A stretch of 64,000 nt of DNA from G965247475 sp965247475 (GCA_965247475.1 OZ252016.1:1364001-1428000), one strand, 5' to 3'; positions 25,422-33,673 are shown, counted from the stretch's first letter. A program made the numbers and translations. The notes: generated by a model not told the origin, from the letters alone.

Positions 25422-26132
25422 ATGGTGGAGGCGTTCGCGCCCCGCGAGTTTCCAGCCGAGATCGCGCCAGGCGTGTTCGCGGTGGACCGGCGCTGGGGCG
25501 CCTGGAGCTATCTGCTCGTCGGCGATGAGACATTGATCGTGGACACCGGTCCGCCCGGTCGGGCGACGAGCATCGTCCGGTCGATCGAACGGGCGGGCGT
25601 GGACCCGAAGTCCGTCGACCGAATCGTCCTGACGCATTTCGACGTCGATCACTCCGGCAGCGCCCTGGCGCTGCAGGCGCTGGTGGATGCACCGGTGGCC
25701 ATTCACCCGGACGACGCACCCTATCTCGCCGCCCCAGAGGCCTGCGCCGGCATGCGCAAGTTCCTGTACTGGCCCTGGTTCACGTGGGCGCTGCGATGGC
25801 GCCCTCCAGTCGCGGACCAGCTGATCCAGGAGGGCGATGTGGTCGGCGGGTGGACGGTGCTGCATACGCCCGGTCACACGCCCGGGAGCATCAGCCTGCT
25901 TCGAGACGACGTCGCCGTGGTGGGCGACGCGGTGGTGTGCCACCGGGGCCGTCTGCGCCCGAACGTCCGCCATCTCGCGACGGATTGGCCGCAACAGCTC
26001 GCGTCCACGCGTCGGCTCACGGAAACAGGCGCTCGAACGGTGCTGCCGGGGCACTATTCGCCGTGCACGAACCCGGATGGCCTGCGCGCGCTGCGCGCCA
26101 GGCTCGACCGGATGGCGCCTGACGCCGCCTAG
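25422..26132 (+). CDS. Metallo-beta-lactamase-fold hydrolase
   Basis: 236 aa, cytosolic. The metal motif is LTHFDVDHSGSA (H72-x-D74-x-D76-H77): the second His of HxHxDH is Asp, a variation seen in several subfamilies. The other ligands are in LHTPGHTPGSIS (His), VAVVGDAVV (Asp) and VLPGHYSPC (His). ADQLIQEGDVVGGWTVLHTPGHTPGS is the usual glyoxalase-II/RNase-Z-like order of elements. The ATG at 25422 has weak SD-like AGGGCCGGTGC. It is divergent from the lipoprotein gene, and its last four bases overlap the end of hisG on the other strand. Substrate unknown. Confidence 0.85.
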   Translation: MVEAFAPREFPAEIAPGVFAVDRRWGAWSYLLVGDETLIVDTGPPGRATSIVRSIERAGVDPKSVDRIVLTHFDVDHSGSALALQALVDAPVAIHPDDAPYLAAPEACAGMRKFLYWPWFTWALRWRPPVADQLIQEGDVVGGWTVLHTPGHTPGSISLLRDDVAVVGDAVVCHRGRLRPNVRHLATDWPQQLASTRRLTETGARTVLPGHYSPCTNPDGLRALRARLDRMAPDAA

Positions 26133-27001
26133 ACGATCTTGTTGAGCGGATATTCGATGATGCCGGCGGCGCCGACCTCGATCAGCCGCGGGATCAACTC
26201 GCGGACCGTGCGTTCCTCGACCACAATCTCAACCGAGAGCCACTCGGCGCCGTAGAGGTCGGCCACCGTCGGCGCGGTGATGCTGGGCAGCATCTCGATC
26301 ACGGCGTCGAGCCGGTCGCGCGGCAGGTTCATCTTCAGACCCACGCGGGCTTCGGCGTGCAGCGCGCCCCGGAGCAGCAGGCCAATCTGATCGATCTTCG
26401 CGCGCTTGGCGGGCTGTGCGTACGCCGCTCGATTGGCGATGAGCTGCGGATTCGAGGTCATGATCGTGTCCACGATGCGGAGGCGGTTCGCGCGCAAGGT
26501 CGAGCCGGTCTCGGTGAGCTCCACGATGGCATCGACCAGCCCCTCGGCGGCCTTGATCTCTGTAGCGCCCCATGAGAACTCCACATCGACGGCGATCCCA
26601 CGATCCGCGAAGAAGCGCGCGGTCACATCGACGATCTCGGTGGCGATCGACTTGCCGTCCATGTCCTCGATGCGCTGGATGTCTGATCCCTCGGGGACCG
26701 CGAGCACCCACCTGACGGGCCGGAACGTGTCCTTCGCGTAGACGAGATCCGCCACCACATTCACGTCGGCGCCGTTCTCCGCAACCCAGTCGGACCCGGT
26801 GACGCCGGCTTCGAGGCCGCCGCTCTCGACATAGCGCGCGATCTCCTGCGCCCGCACGAAATTGCAGCGAATGGTTGGGTCGTCAATCTCCGGCGCGTAG
26901 CTTCGCGAGCTCGTCGTGACACGCCAGCCGGCCTTCCGCATCAGCTCGATCGTGGCGTCTTGCAGGCTGCCCTTGGGCAGCCCGAGGTGCAGTTGCTCCA
27001 T
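26129..27001 (-). CDS. hisG: ATP phosphoribosyltransferase, long form (HisG)
   Basis: First enzyme of histidine synthesis (ATP + PRPP to phosphoribosyl-ATP), 290 aa. Long-form HisG has a two-lobe periplasmic-binding-like catalytic part plus a C-terminal ACT-like regulatory domain. Catalytic-part marks are LHLGLPKGSLQDATIELM, RAQEIARYVESGGLEAGVTGSDWV, DGKSIATEIVDVTARFF (PRPP loop area) and DAIVELTETGSTLRAN. The C-terminal NLPRDRLDAVIEMLPSITAPTV and VVEERTVRELIPRLIEVGA are the ACT-like domain that allows histidine feedback without HisZ. No other his gene is nearby. It overlaps the MBL gene tail to tail by four bases. Confidence 0.94.
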   Translation of the reverse strand: MEQLHLGLPKGSLQDATIELMRKAGWRVTTSSRSYAPEIDDPTIRCNFVRAQEIARYVESGGLEAGVTGSDWVAENGADVNVVADLVYAKDTFRPVRWVLAVPEGSDIQRIEDMDGKSIATEIVDVTARFFADRGIAVDVEFSWGATEIKAAEGLVDAIVELTETGSTLRANRLRIVDTIMTSNPQLIANRAAYAQPAKRAKIDQIGLLLRGALHAEARVGLKMNLPRDRLDAVIEMLPSITAPTVADLYGAEWLSVEIVVEERTVRELIPRLIEVGAAGIIEYPLNKIV

Positions 27002-27096
27002 CAGGGTCGGTCGCTCGATTTCGAATGATCGCCACGCTTGGCGACGATCAATCTTATCGGCTGTCCGCGGCCGGGTGCGTGGCCGGGGTCGGGACG

Positions 27097-27963
27097 CTAG
27101 CCGGCCGGGACGAACTTGTGAATGTTCGATCCGTCCTGGACCTCGACGACGTAGAGCGCGCCCTGATCGTCAAGCGCGATACCGTGCGGCAAAGCCGTAA
27201 ATGGTCGGCTGCCGTCCAGCGTCTCCCACTGCGTGACGACCTGGCCCTCGAAGTCCACGACGGAGATGCGCCGGCCGCCCTCGGCCACGAAAATCACCCC
27301 GCGATCCTCGTCGACGCAGAAGTCCATCGGCGATCTGTAGCCCCCCCAGGTCTCCTGGTGCTCGCCGTCACGCGAGAAGAGCTGCAGGCGTTGGTTCTCG
27401 CGATCGGCGACCACGACCCGGTCGTCCGGGATGACGCAGACCGAGTGCGGCAGATGGAACTCGCCCGGCCCGCTCCCCTCGGTGCCCCAGGTGAGCTCGC
27501 GTGTCCCGTTGTACGCGTAGCGGTGGACGAACGAACCGTCGTATCCATCCGTCACAAAGATGCTGCGATCGCGTGTGATCCATGTGTTGGTGGGCTGATT
27601 GAAGACCCCCGACGCCGTGGGCAGCGTCCTGCTCGAAACGTTCTGGAATCCCAGGTGGCGTTGCAGTTTCCCGGAGGTGTCGTACACCCAGACCACCTGC
27701 GCAAACCGGTCGGTCAGCCAGAGGTGCTCGTTCTCGTCCATGAACACGCCGTGGGGGTGGTTGAGAAGGTCGTCGCCCCAGTGGTCCACGACGTTGCCTT
27801 CGCGATCGAACACCACCATCGGGTGGGTGCCGCGATTGAAGCAGTACACACGGCCTCTGCTGTCGGGCGCCGAGCCGCCGATCCACGCGAGCGTCCAGTC
27901 ATCGGGAATCTTGGCCCACCCGTCCACGTAGTCGTACTTGAAGTCACCGCTGCCGACGCTCAT
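27097..27963 (-). CDS. NHL-repeat six-bladed beta-propeller protein
   Basis: 288 aa with several NHL-type repeats: GSAPDSRGRVYCFNRG, HPMVVFDREGNVVDHWG, PHGVFMDENEHLWLTDRF, PHSVCVIPDDRVVVADREN, LPHGIALDDQGALYVVE. The strand pattern fits a six-bladed propeller as in the lyase part of peptidylglycine alpha-amidating enzymes and in many bacterial uncharacterised proteins. No signal peptide at the N-terminus (MSVGSGDFKYDYVDGW). It lies after hisG, 96 bp away, on the same strand. Enzymatic activity cannot be inferred. Downstream of its start region are dispersed repeats. Confidence 0.8.
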   Translation of the reverse strand: MSVGSGDFKYDYVDGWAKIPDDWTLAWIGGSAPDSRGRVYCFNRGTHPMVVFDREGNVVDHWGDDLLNHPHGVFMDENEHLWLTDRFAQVVWVYDTSGKLQRHLGFQNVSSRTLPTASGVFNQPTNTWITRDRSIFVTDGYDGSFVHRYAYNGTRELTWGTEGSGPGEFHLPHSVCVIPDDRVVVADRENQRLQLFSRDGEHQETWGGYRSPMDFCVDEDRGVIFVAEGGRRISVVDFEGQVVTQWETLDGSRPFTALPHGIALDDQGALYVVEVQDGSNIHKFVPAG

Positions 27964-28132
27964 TCGAGTCTCCTTGAAGCTGGGCGGCTCGCGCGTAGGC
28001 TATCAGCCGCCGGAACAGCTGTCGTGCGCCGTGTGACAGAGCGTCTGTCTGCGGGCACGCCGTGGGCTTCCTTCGATGGACTCGCGACAGGCCCTTCGTT
28101 GGACTCAGGACGTGCTTTTGCCGATTCGGTGA

Positions 28133-28163
28133 CCATGAGATTCCTCGCTCCGCTCGGAATGAC
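28133..28163. repeat. 31-bp dispersed repeat, copy 1
   Basis: Begins CCATGAGATTCCTCGCTCCG and continues through CTCGGAATGAC. An exact 31-base copy is at 40697-40727. Both lie in intergenic gaps, not in recognised genes. It is one of three repeat types packed into 28.0-28.2 kb. Confidence 0.85.
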
Positions 28164-28180
28164 CCTCGAGCAGCTGGCAC

Positions 28181-28200
28181 GGGCGGTTCGCGAACCGCCC
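28181..28200. repeat. 20-bp perfect palindrome downstream of mqnD
   Basis: GGGCGGTTCGCGAACCGCCC is its own reverse complement, ten bases per arm with no loop. It lies 28 bp past the mqnD stop on the same intergenic stretch as the 31-bp repeat. Such perfect palindromes occur as mobile-type dispersed repeats and could act as a transcription stop. Confidence 0.75.
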
Positions 28201-28227
28201 CTACAAGCCGACCGGGAAGAGCAGCGC

Positions 28228-29088
28228 CTAGCGTTCGCGGTGGGCGCCCACCGGCAGCGCGTCCACCGGAGGCTCGACCGCCAGCAGCCCGGCCGACCGC
28301 GCGCGCCGGTAGAGCTCAATCAGCGCCTCGGCGCCCTCGTCACCCATATCCAGCGTCAACTCGTTGACGTACATGCGAGTGAACGCCGAGGTGCGGTCCC
28401 GGTCCACGCCGCGTGCGAAGGTTTGCGCGTATGCGAGCGCGTCGGTCTCGTGCGCCAGCGCGTAGTCGATCGAGTCGCGAAGCGCGCGCGCCATCGCAGC
28501 CTCCCACTCGGCGCCGAGCGCGCGCCGCACGACGTTGATTCCGAGCGGCAGGGGCAGGCGCGTCGCGCGGAACCATTCCTCACCGAGATCCACGAGCTTC
28601 ACGAGCGCGTGGTCGGCAAAGGTGAGCTGGCCCTCGTGAATCACGATGCCGGCTTCGACCCGCCCGTCCACCACCGCTTGCATGACGGCGTCGAACGGCG
28701 TCGGGACGGCCTCGAACGCGGGAAGGAACATGCGCGCGAGGAGAAACGCGGTGGTCTGCTCACCCGGGATCGCGACTTGCGCGCCCGCCAGGGCTTCCGG
28801 TTCGAGTGGGGCTCGCGCGACCACGATCGGCCCGTAATCGCGGCCCATCGACGCACCGCAGCCGGTAATCCGATACGTGTCCGCCACATCGGGATACGCG
28901 GCGGCCGAGATTTGCGTCATGTCCGCGACACCGTCGCGCGCACGCCGATTGAGCGTCTGAATATCGGCGTGCGTCTCCTGGTAGGTGCATGGCTCCGGGC
29001 CGTCGATCACCACGCGTCCCTTGGCGAGCGCGTAGAACATGAACGCGTCGTCCGCGTCGGGGCTGTAGGCGACCGCTATCCGACGCAC
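28228..29088 (-). CDS. mqnD: 1,4-dihydroxy-6-naphthoate synthase MqnD
   Basis: Periplasmic-binding-protein-like enzyme of 286 aa that turns cyclic dehypoxanthinylfutalosine into 1,4-dihydroxy-6-naphthoate. Marks are VAYSPDADDAFMFYAL, ADMTQISAAAYPDVAD, GCGASMGRDYGPIVVA, VAIPGEQTTAFLL and DAGIVIHEGQLTF-like VEAGIVIHEGQL. The start is ATG at 29088, 20 bp after the mqnC stop. It is the last gene of the tetR-mqnE-mqnA-mqnC-mqnD run. Its short C-terminal extension GVDRDRTSAFTRMYVNELT is usual for the family. The menaquinone is used for respiration, but terminal oxidases are not in this window. Confidence 0.9.
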   Translation of the reverse strand: MRRIAVAYSPDADDAFMFYALAKGRVVIDGPEPCTYQETHADIQTLNRRARDGVADMTQISAAAYPDVADTYRITGCGASMGRDYGPIVVARAPLEPEALAGAQVAIPGEQTTAFLLARMFLPAFEAVPTPFDAVMQAVVDGRVEAGIVIHEGQLTFADHALVKLVDLGEEWFRATRLPLPLGINVVRRALGAEWEAAMARALRDSIDYALAHETDALAYAQTFARGVDRDRTSAFTRMYVNELTLDMGDEGAEALIELYRRARSAGLLAVEPPVDALPVGAHRER

Positions 29089-29108
29089 GGGACCTGGGCT
29101 GCCGGGCG

Positions 29109-30212
29109 TCAGCCGGTGATCGGCTCGAGATCGAGCGCGCCCAGGCGCGCGTACTGCGTGTTGCGCTGTGCCGGTGCGAAGCCGGCCTCGCGGATCATCG
29201 TCCGCATCTCGTCCACGGTGGTGCGAACGTAGTGGCCGGCCTCCTGCATCACGTTCTCCTCGAACAGCGTGCCGCCGAAGTCATCCGCGCCGAAGTGCAG
29301 CGCCACCTGTCCGGTCTTCTTTCCCTCGCTGAACCACGAGGCGTCGATGTGGTCAACGTTGTCCAAGTAGAGACGCGACGCCGCGATGATCCGCAGATAG
29401 TCGTTGGCGGTCGCCCGCGCGCCCTCGAGCTTTCGCCCGAGCGGCGTGCCGCCCGGCGCGAAGCTCCACGGGACGAAGGCGAAGAACCCTCCGGTGTCGT
29501 CCTGAAGGTCGCGCACGTGGCGCAAATGCTCGACGCGATCGTCAACCGTGTCCACGTGCCCGTACATCATGGTGGCGGTGCCGCGGAATCCGACCTCGTG
29601 CGCCGCCCGCTCGATCGCGATCCACTCGTCCGCGTTCATCTTGAGCGGACTGATCGCGTGACGCACGGCGTTCGTCAGCACCTCGGCGCCGCCGCCCGGA
29701 AGCGTCCGCTGACCCGCCTCCCACAGCAGCCGGAAGACCTCGTGATAGCCAAGCCCCGACACCTTCGCCATCTCGAAGATCTCGGGTGGCGACCAGAAGT
29801 GCGGCGTGATGTCGGGGAACCGCGCGCGCGCCGTGCGCACCATTTCCACGTAGTAGTCCATCGGGAGATCCGGGTTCAGCCCGCCCTGCATGAGAACCGT
29901 GGTGCATCCCAGGTCGGCGGCGGCCTGGATCCGGTCCATGATCTCGTCAACCGAGTGCGTGTAGGTGTCGGGCGCGGTGCTGGTGTGCGGCCGGTAGAAG
30001 GCGCAGAACGAGCAATAGGCGTCGCACAGATTCGTGTAGTTGAGATTGGTGTCCACCACGTAGGTCACGACCGCCTCCGGGTGCCGACGGAACCGCGCGT
30101 CGTTCGCGAGCTGTCCGAGCTCGAGCAGCGGGGCGTCGGAAAGCAGGAACCGGCAGTCGTTGTCATCCAGCCGGTCGCCGGCGAGCAGCTTCGCTTCGAT
30201 CGGAGCAATCAC
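29109..30212 (-). CDS. mqnC: Dehypoxanthine futalosine cyclase MqnC
   Basis: Radical SAM enzyme of 367 aa that cyclises dehypoxanthine futalosine. The radical SAM cluster is CDAYCSFCAFYRPH (CxxxCxxC), and CAFYR is characteristic of MqnC. Other marks are LGCTTVLMQGGLNPDLPMDYYVEM, RTLPGGGAEVLTNAVRHAISPLKM, ATMMYGHVDTVDDRVEHL and GADDFGGTLFEENVMQEAGH. The start overlaps the mqnA stop by four bases (ATGA type), so translation is coupled. Length fits the family (360-390 aa). Confidence 0.94.
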   Translation of the reverse strand: MIAPIEAKLLAGDRLDDNDCRFLLSDAPLLELGQLANDARFRRHPEAVVTYVVDTNLNYTNLCDAYCSFCAFYRPHTSTAPDTYTHSVDEIMDRIQAAADLGCTTVLMQGGLNPDLPMDYYVEMVRTARARFPDITPHFWSPPEIFEMAKVSGLGYHEVFRLLWEAGQRTLPGGGAEVLTNAVRHAISPLKMNADEWIAIERAAHEVGFRGTATMMYGHVDTVDDRVEHLRHVRDLQDDTGGFFAFVPWSFAPGGTPLGRKLEGARATANDYLRIIAASRLYLDNVDHIDASWFSEGKKTGQVALHFGADDFGGTLFEENVMQEAGHYVRTTVDEMRTMIREAGFAPAQRNTQYARLGALDLEPITG

Positions 30213-30985
30213 GCGGCGTTCTCCAGCGCGGTCACGCGCCCGTCGAGCTCGCGAAAGCGCTCGAGGCCGTCCCAGACCGGCGGCGTGAATCGATACTCAA
30301 ACTTGCGGAGATAGCCGGCCGCCTCAGCCGGCGAAAGGCCGAGCTCGGCATGGCGCTCGCCGAGCGCGCCGAGGTCGTGCCGGTTGCGTTCGAGACTCTC
30401 TTCGAGGTAGGCAACGGCCTCCTCGGTCTCGGCCGGGCCGACCTCCCGCCGCGCCATCCAGAACGCGAAGACGAACGGCAAGGCGGTCCACTCGTGCCAC
30501 GCGGCGGCCAGGTCGACGACGTGCGGGAACTCGAGCCGCTCGCTGCGCGCCTGGAGCGCTCGATCGCCGATGAGCAACATCGCGTCTCCGTCGAGGTCGA
30601 GCGACTGGAGGCGGAAGGCGGTCACGTCATAGCGGAGGTGTAGCAAGACCTTGAGCAGTCGCACGGAGGTGGCGGTGTCATCAATCACGCCGATCGGCCG
30701 TCCGCCCAGCCGGTCGATGGGAACGCGCGACAGCAGCAGCACCGATCTGGCGTCCGAGCGGGTGGCGATCCCCATCTCGCCGACGGGGCGGAACGCGCGC
30801 GGATGGTCGAACTGGGCGACGGCTGGAAGCGGCGCGATATCCACGGCGCCGGCAAGCGCGAGCTCGATCATGCGGCGCGGGACCTCGGCGACCGCGCTCG
30901 CTCGAACCTGGTCGTCGCCGAAGAACGGCTCGGTGTTGAGGTACGGAATCCGTCCGAGCCTAGGCGTCACAGACCTGGAGGACAT
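30209..30985 (-). CDS. mqnA: Chorismate dehydratase MqnA
   Basis: 258 aa, removes water from chorismate to make 3-enolpyruvylbenzoate, the entry to the futalosine route. Family marks are LGRIPYLNTEPFF, VDIAPLPAVAQFD (with the conserved substrate loop), ARSVLLLSRVPIDRLGG, DTATSVRLLKVLL and ALPFVFAFWMARREV. The start overlaps the end of mqnE by 26 bases, which may mean the real start is a little farther in; the Met at 30985 gives MSSRSVTPRLGRIPY. It ends in a four-base overlap with mqnC. Confidence 0.9.
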   Translation of the reverse strand: MSSRSVTPRLGRIPYLNTEPFFGDDQVRASAVAEVPRRMIELALAGAVDIAPLPAVAQFDHPRAFRPVGEMGIATRSDARSVLLLSRVPIDRLGGRPIGVIDDTATSVRLLKVLLHLRYDVTAFRLQSLDLDGDAMLLIGDRALQARSERLEFPHVVDLAAAWHEWTALPFVFAFWMARREVGPAETEEAVAYLEESLERNRHDLGALGERHAELGLSPAEAAGYLRKFEYRFTPPVWDGLERFRELDGRVTALENAA

Positions 30986-32111
30986 CGTAGGTCGCGTTGC
31001 GCTCGACCGGAACCTTCCCAGCCGACCGGATCAGATTCACGATGCGGTTGCGCACCAGGCCGAGCGGGCTGTCGGCCAGCGCCGCGTGCGCGATCCGCTC
31101 GCGCCCGATGGTCCCGTCCAGATCGTCCGCACCGAAATTGAGACCGATGGCGGCGGTGTCCTCGCCCGTCATCACCCAGTACGACTTGATGTGCGGGAAG
31201 TTGTCGAGCAGCAGCCGGGACGTGGCGATCATTCGCAGGTCGTCGATCGGAGACGCCTGCCGGGGCACCAGATTCGTGGTTCCGACTTGATACTCCAGCG
31301 GGATGAAGCACATGAACCCGCCCGAGGCATCCTGCGCCTCGCGCAGCCGGATCAGATGACGGACGCGCTCTTCATAGGTCTCGATGTGGCCATACAGCAT
31401 CGTGGCGTTGGAGCGAAGCCCCAGCTGGTGCGCGAGCGCGTGAATCTCGATCCACCGGTCGGCGCCGGCCTTGCCGCGGAACAAGAGCTTACGCACGCGC
31501 TCGGAGAAGACCTCCGCGCCGCCGCCGGGCATGGATTCAAGCCCGGCCGCGATCAGCCGTTCGAGGATCTCGCGATCGTCGAGCTTCCAGCGTTTGTGGA
31601 AGTAGTCGATCTCGGCGGCGGTGAACGCCTTGATCTGAACGCCCGGACGCTCACGCCGGATGGCTCGGAGCAAGTCCTCGTACCACTCGAACGTGATGTC
31701 GGGGTGGTGGCCGCCGACGATGTGGACCTCGTGAACGTCGGGATGGATCTGGTCGAGAATCTCGCCGACCGAATGCTCGTACGCATCGGCGTCGGCCTTC
31801 TTGGCGGCGAAGTCGCAGAACTTGCACGAGAGCACGCAGATGTTGGTCGGGTTCACGTGGACGTTCAGCGTGTAGTAGACGCGATCGCCGGATGTCCGAC
31901 GGGACGACCAGTCGGCGATGCGGCCAAGTCCCAGCAGATCCCGAGTCCGCAGGCAGTCGAGGCCGTCGGCGGAATCGAGCCGCTCGCCCGCCCTTACCTT
32001 CTCCCAAATGGGGCCCAGGGCCGGGTCGCGAAACCGCAGCGTCGGCGCCGCCGCGACGTCAAGCACCGACCGCCTCTTCGCGTGCGTGGAGCGTCTCGTA
32101 GTTGATGCCAA
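30960..32111 (-). CDS. mqnE: Aminofutalosine synthase MqnE
   Basis: Radical SAM C-C bond forming enzyme that couples 3-enolpyruvylbenzoate-derived carboxyvinyl benzoate to SAM, giving aminodeoxyfutalosine; 383 aa from 32111. The cluster motif is CVLSCKFCDFAAKK (CxxxCxxC) with the YTLNVHVNPTNIC lead-in; later marks are EVHIVGGHHPDITFEWY, ESMPGGGAEVFSERVR, ATMLYGHIETYEERVRHL and GADDLDGTIGRERI. The first ATG overlaps the tetR stop by 53 bases; a GTG at 32066 (VLDVAAAPTLRFRD) would give the usual length with an overlap of only 8 bases and may be the true start. Confidence 0.93.
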   Translation of the reverse strand: MASTTRRSTHAKRRSVLDVAAAPTLRFRDPALGPIWEKVRAGERLDSADGLDCLRTRDLLGLGRIADWSSRRTSGDRVYYTLNVHVNPTNICVLSCKFCDFAAKKADADAYEHSVGEILDQIHPDVHEVHIVGGHHPDITFEWYEDLLRAIRRERPGVQIKAFTAAEIDYFHKRWKLDDREILERLIAAGLESMPGGGAEVFSERVRKLLFRGKAGADRWIEIHALAHQLGLRSNATMLYGHIETYEERVRHLIRLREAQDASGGFMCFIPLEYQVGTTNLVPRQASPIDDLRMIATSRLLLDNFPHIKSYWVMTGEDTAAIGLNFGADDLDGTIGRERIAHAALADSPLGLVRNRIVNLIRSAGKVPVERNATYDVLQVCDA

Positions 32112-32709
32112 TGCTCTGCAGCAGCAGGTGGCGGAGCGTGGGGAATCGCGTGTGCAGCGAGTCGCGGTCCGCGTCGTGCAGCCACTGGACCACGACCTCG
32201 TTGAGCGCGCCGAACCAGGCGGTCGCGATCAGGTTCGAATCGCACGGGGGGATGGTGCCCTCCTCCACGGCGGCATCGAGATTGACGCGAATGAGGTCCG
32301 CGAATTGCCGGCGCACGAACATCAAGTCCTCGCCAAAGGCGCGCCCCGCTCCGGCGACTTCGATGAACATTATTCGGGCGAGCATGCGGTGCTTGGTGAA
32401 GATATCAATGACCGAGAGCAGCGCCGCGTCCAGCCGCGCGACGGCGCTCGGCTCCTCCTCGATCTCTCGCTCGATACGCCCGACCAGCATCGCGGCAAGC
32501 TCACGCACGAGCGACCGGAAGATGGCCTCTTTGCTGGGGAAGTGGAAGTAGGCCGCCCCCTTCGACCGCCCGGCCCGCGACACGATGTCGTCAACGGCGG
32601 AGGCGTGGTAGCCCTTCTCGCCAAAGACGTTGAGCGCGGCCTCGAGCAGCGCCCGACGGGTGGCGTCACGCTTCTCCGAGCGGCTGCGTCCGGGGAGTCG
32701 AAGGACCAT
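32059..32709 (-). CDS. TetR-family regulator
   Basis: 216 aa. N-terminal helix-turn-helix: TRRALLEAALNVFGEKGYHASAVDDIVSRAG, SKGAAYFHFPSKEAIF. The C-terminal ligand domain is helical with RIMFIEVAGAGRAFGEDLMF, a pattern seen in FadR/AcrR-like members. It is the first gene of the menaquinone run and overlaps mqnE, so it is likely co-expressed; it may act on its own promoter and on the 32786-33436 gene. A TetR-type operator lies 17 bp upstream of the start. Ligand unknown; acyl-CoA or an aromatic acid are possibilities only. Confidence 0.92.
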   Translation of the reverse strand: MVLRLPGRSRSEKRDATRRALLEAALNVFGEKGYHASAVDDIVSRAGRSKGAAYFHFPSKEAIFRSLVRELAAMLVGRIEREIEEEPSAVARLDAALLSVIDIFTKHRMLARIMFIEVAGAGRAFGEDLMFVRRQFADLIRVNLDAAVEEGTIPPCDSNLIATAWFGALNEVVVQWLHDADRDSLHTRFPTLRHLLLQSIGINYETLHAREEAVGA

Positions 32710-32725
32710 GCACCACCCTCAATCC

Positions 32726-32742
32726 GACCGACTGGTCAGTTT
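32726..32742. promoter_or_regulatory. TetR-type operator between tetR and the upstream gene
   Basis: Plus strand GACCGACTGGTCAGTTT; on the tetR strand it reads AAACTGACCAGTCGGTC, which resembles the near-palindromic ACTGACCAGTCGGT sites of many TetR regulators. Centre is about 25 bp upstream of the tetR start, suggesting autoregulation. Confidence 0.65.
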
Positions 32743-32785
32743 GTATCGCCGGGAGGCGGACGCGTCAAGTCGCGCGCGCCGGCGC

Positions 32786-33436
32786 CTATACCTTGACCTT
32801 GGCGAAGCGCATCCGCAGGGGCTGGAAGTTCTCGGCCGTGAGTCCGACGGTCGCGGGCATGGGGCCGTCACGATCGACCGGCACGGCCCAGACGCCGAAT
32901 CGGTCGGCGACGGTTACCGCGCGCGAGGTCACCCAGAGCCGCGGAACGTCGTAGTCCGCCGCGATACGCGCCCCCGCGAAGCCATCGGGCGGAGAAAGCC
33001 CGGCGGAGAAGACCAGCGCCACGTTGCCGCCCGATACCTGGTGATAGGCCATGTCCCACAGGGAGCCCATGAACTGTTGCTCCACCACCGCGGTGGCCGC
33101 GGCCTCGAGATCCTTGACGCTGGCGCCTTTGGCATGCATCTGTGGCACGAGCGCCGAGATTGCCAGCTCGCTGGTCTTCTCGAAGTCGGGCCGAGCGGTC
33201 TCGATTCGCTCGCGATATCCCTGCATCGGATCGGCGGGGAGCAGCGTCACGAGCGTGCCCGGGAGCAGGCGCGGGTCGACCGCCAGGACGACCGAGATGC
33301 GAAATGCCGGGCCGCCAGCACTGCCCGGAGGCGGCTCGGAACCCGATCCGGCGTCCGGCCCGGTCCCGGCCTGCTTCGCGGGGCTCGACAGCGGTTCGCC
33401 GCTCGGTCCAAGAAGCCCGGAAGTGTCTTCGGACAC
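32786..33436 (-). CDS. Hypothetical protein
   Basis: 216 aa with a GTG start at 33436. Residues 1-45 are Gly/Ser/Pro-rich and disordered (SGLLGPSGEPLSSPAKQAG, GSGSEPPPGSAGG). The rest is mixed alpha/beta: ISVVLAVDPRLLPGTLVTLL, RPDFEKTSELAISALVPQM, AATAVVEQQFMGSLWDMA, SGGNVALVFSAGLSPPDG, TVGLTAENFQPLRMRF. I recognise no family. The start codon sits in a GUGUC/GACAC hairpin, and a palindromic ACGTTATGTAACGT box lies 10 bp upstream. It precedes tetR on the same strand, separated by the TetR-type operator. Confidence 0.7.
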   Translation of the reverse strand: MSEDTSGLLGPSGEPLSSPAKQAGTGPDAGSGSEPPPGSAGGPAFRISVVLAVDPRLLPGTLVTLLPADPMQGYRERIETARPDFEKTSELAISALVPQMHAKGASVKDLEAAATAVVEQQFMGSLWDMAYHQVSGGNVALVFSAGLSPPDGFAGARIAADYDVPRLWVTSRAVTVADRFGVWAVPVDRDGPMPATVGLTAENFQPLRMRFAKVKV

Positions 33437-33445
33437 TCTTTTTCT

Positions 33446-33459
33446 ACGTTATGTAACGT
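33446..33459. promoter_or_regulatory. Palindromic ACGTTATGTAACGT box
   Basis: ACGTTA and TAACGT are inverted around TG, lying 10 bp upstream of the 32786-33436 start and in an AT-rich stretch in otherwise GC-rich DNA, as expected of a promoter operator. The neighbouring T-tract (TCTTTTTCT) is on the plus strand. Confidence 0.5.
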
Positions 33460-33673
33460 CGCACCTGTTGGGCGACTTGCGCATGCTACCGCAGAGACGC
33501 GGCCAGGCCCCGCGACTAGCGGCGACAGGGCGGGACCCGCCCACGGTCGAGGGAGACCGTGCTCCGGCGCAATAGCGCGCACGAGGTTGGAGCGCGCCGT
33601 ATCCTCTGATCGGAGTGCGTAGAATCCGTGACCGTCGTTCCGACTGTCACCCCCAACACAGGACCTGCCGGCG

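Noticed and set aside
31918..32796. Long plus-strand open frames opposite mqnE and tetR
   Set aside because: Arg/Gly/Ala-rich shadow of the minus-strand genes, which match known families.
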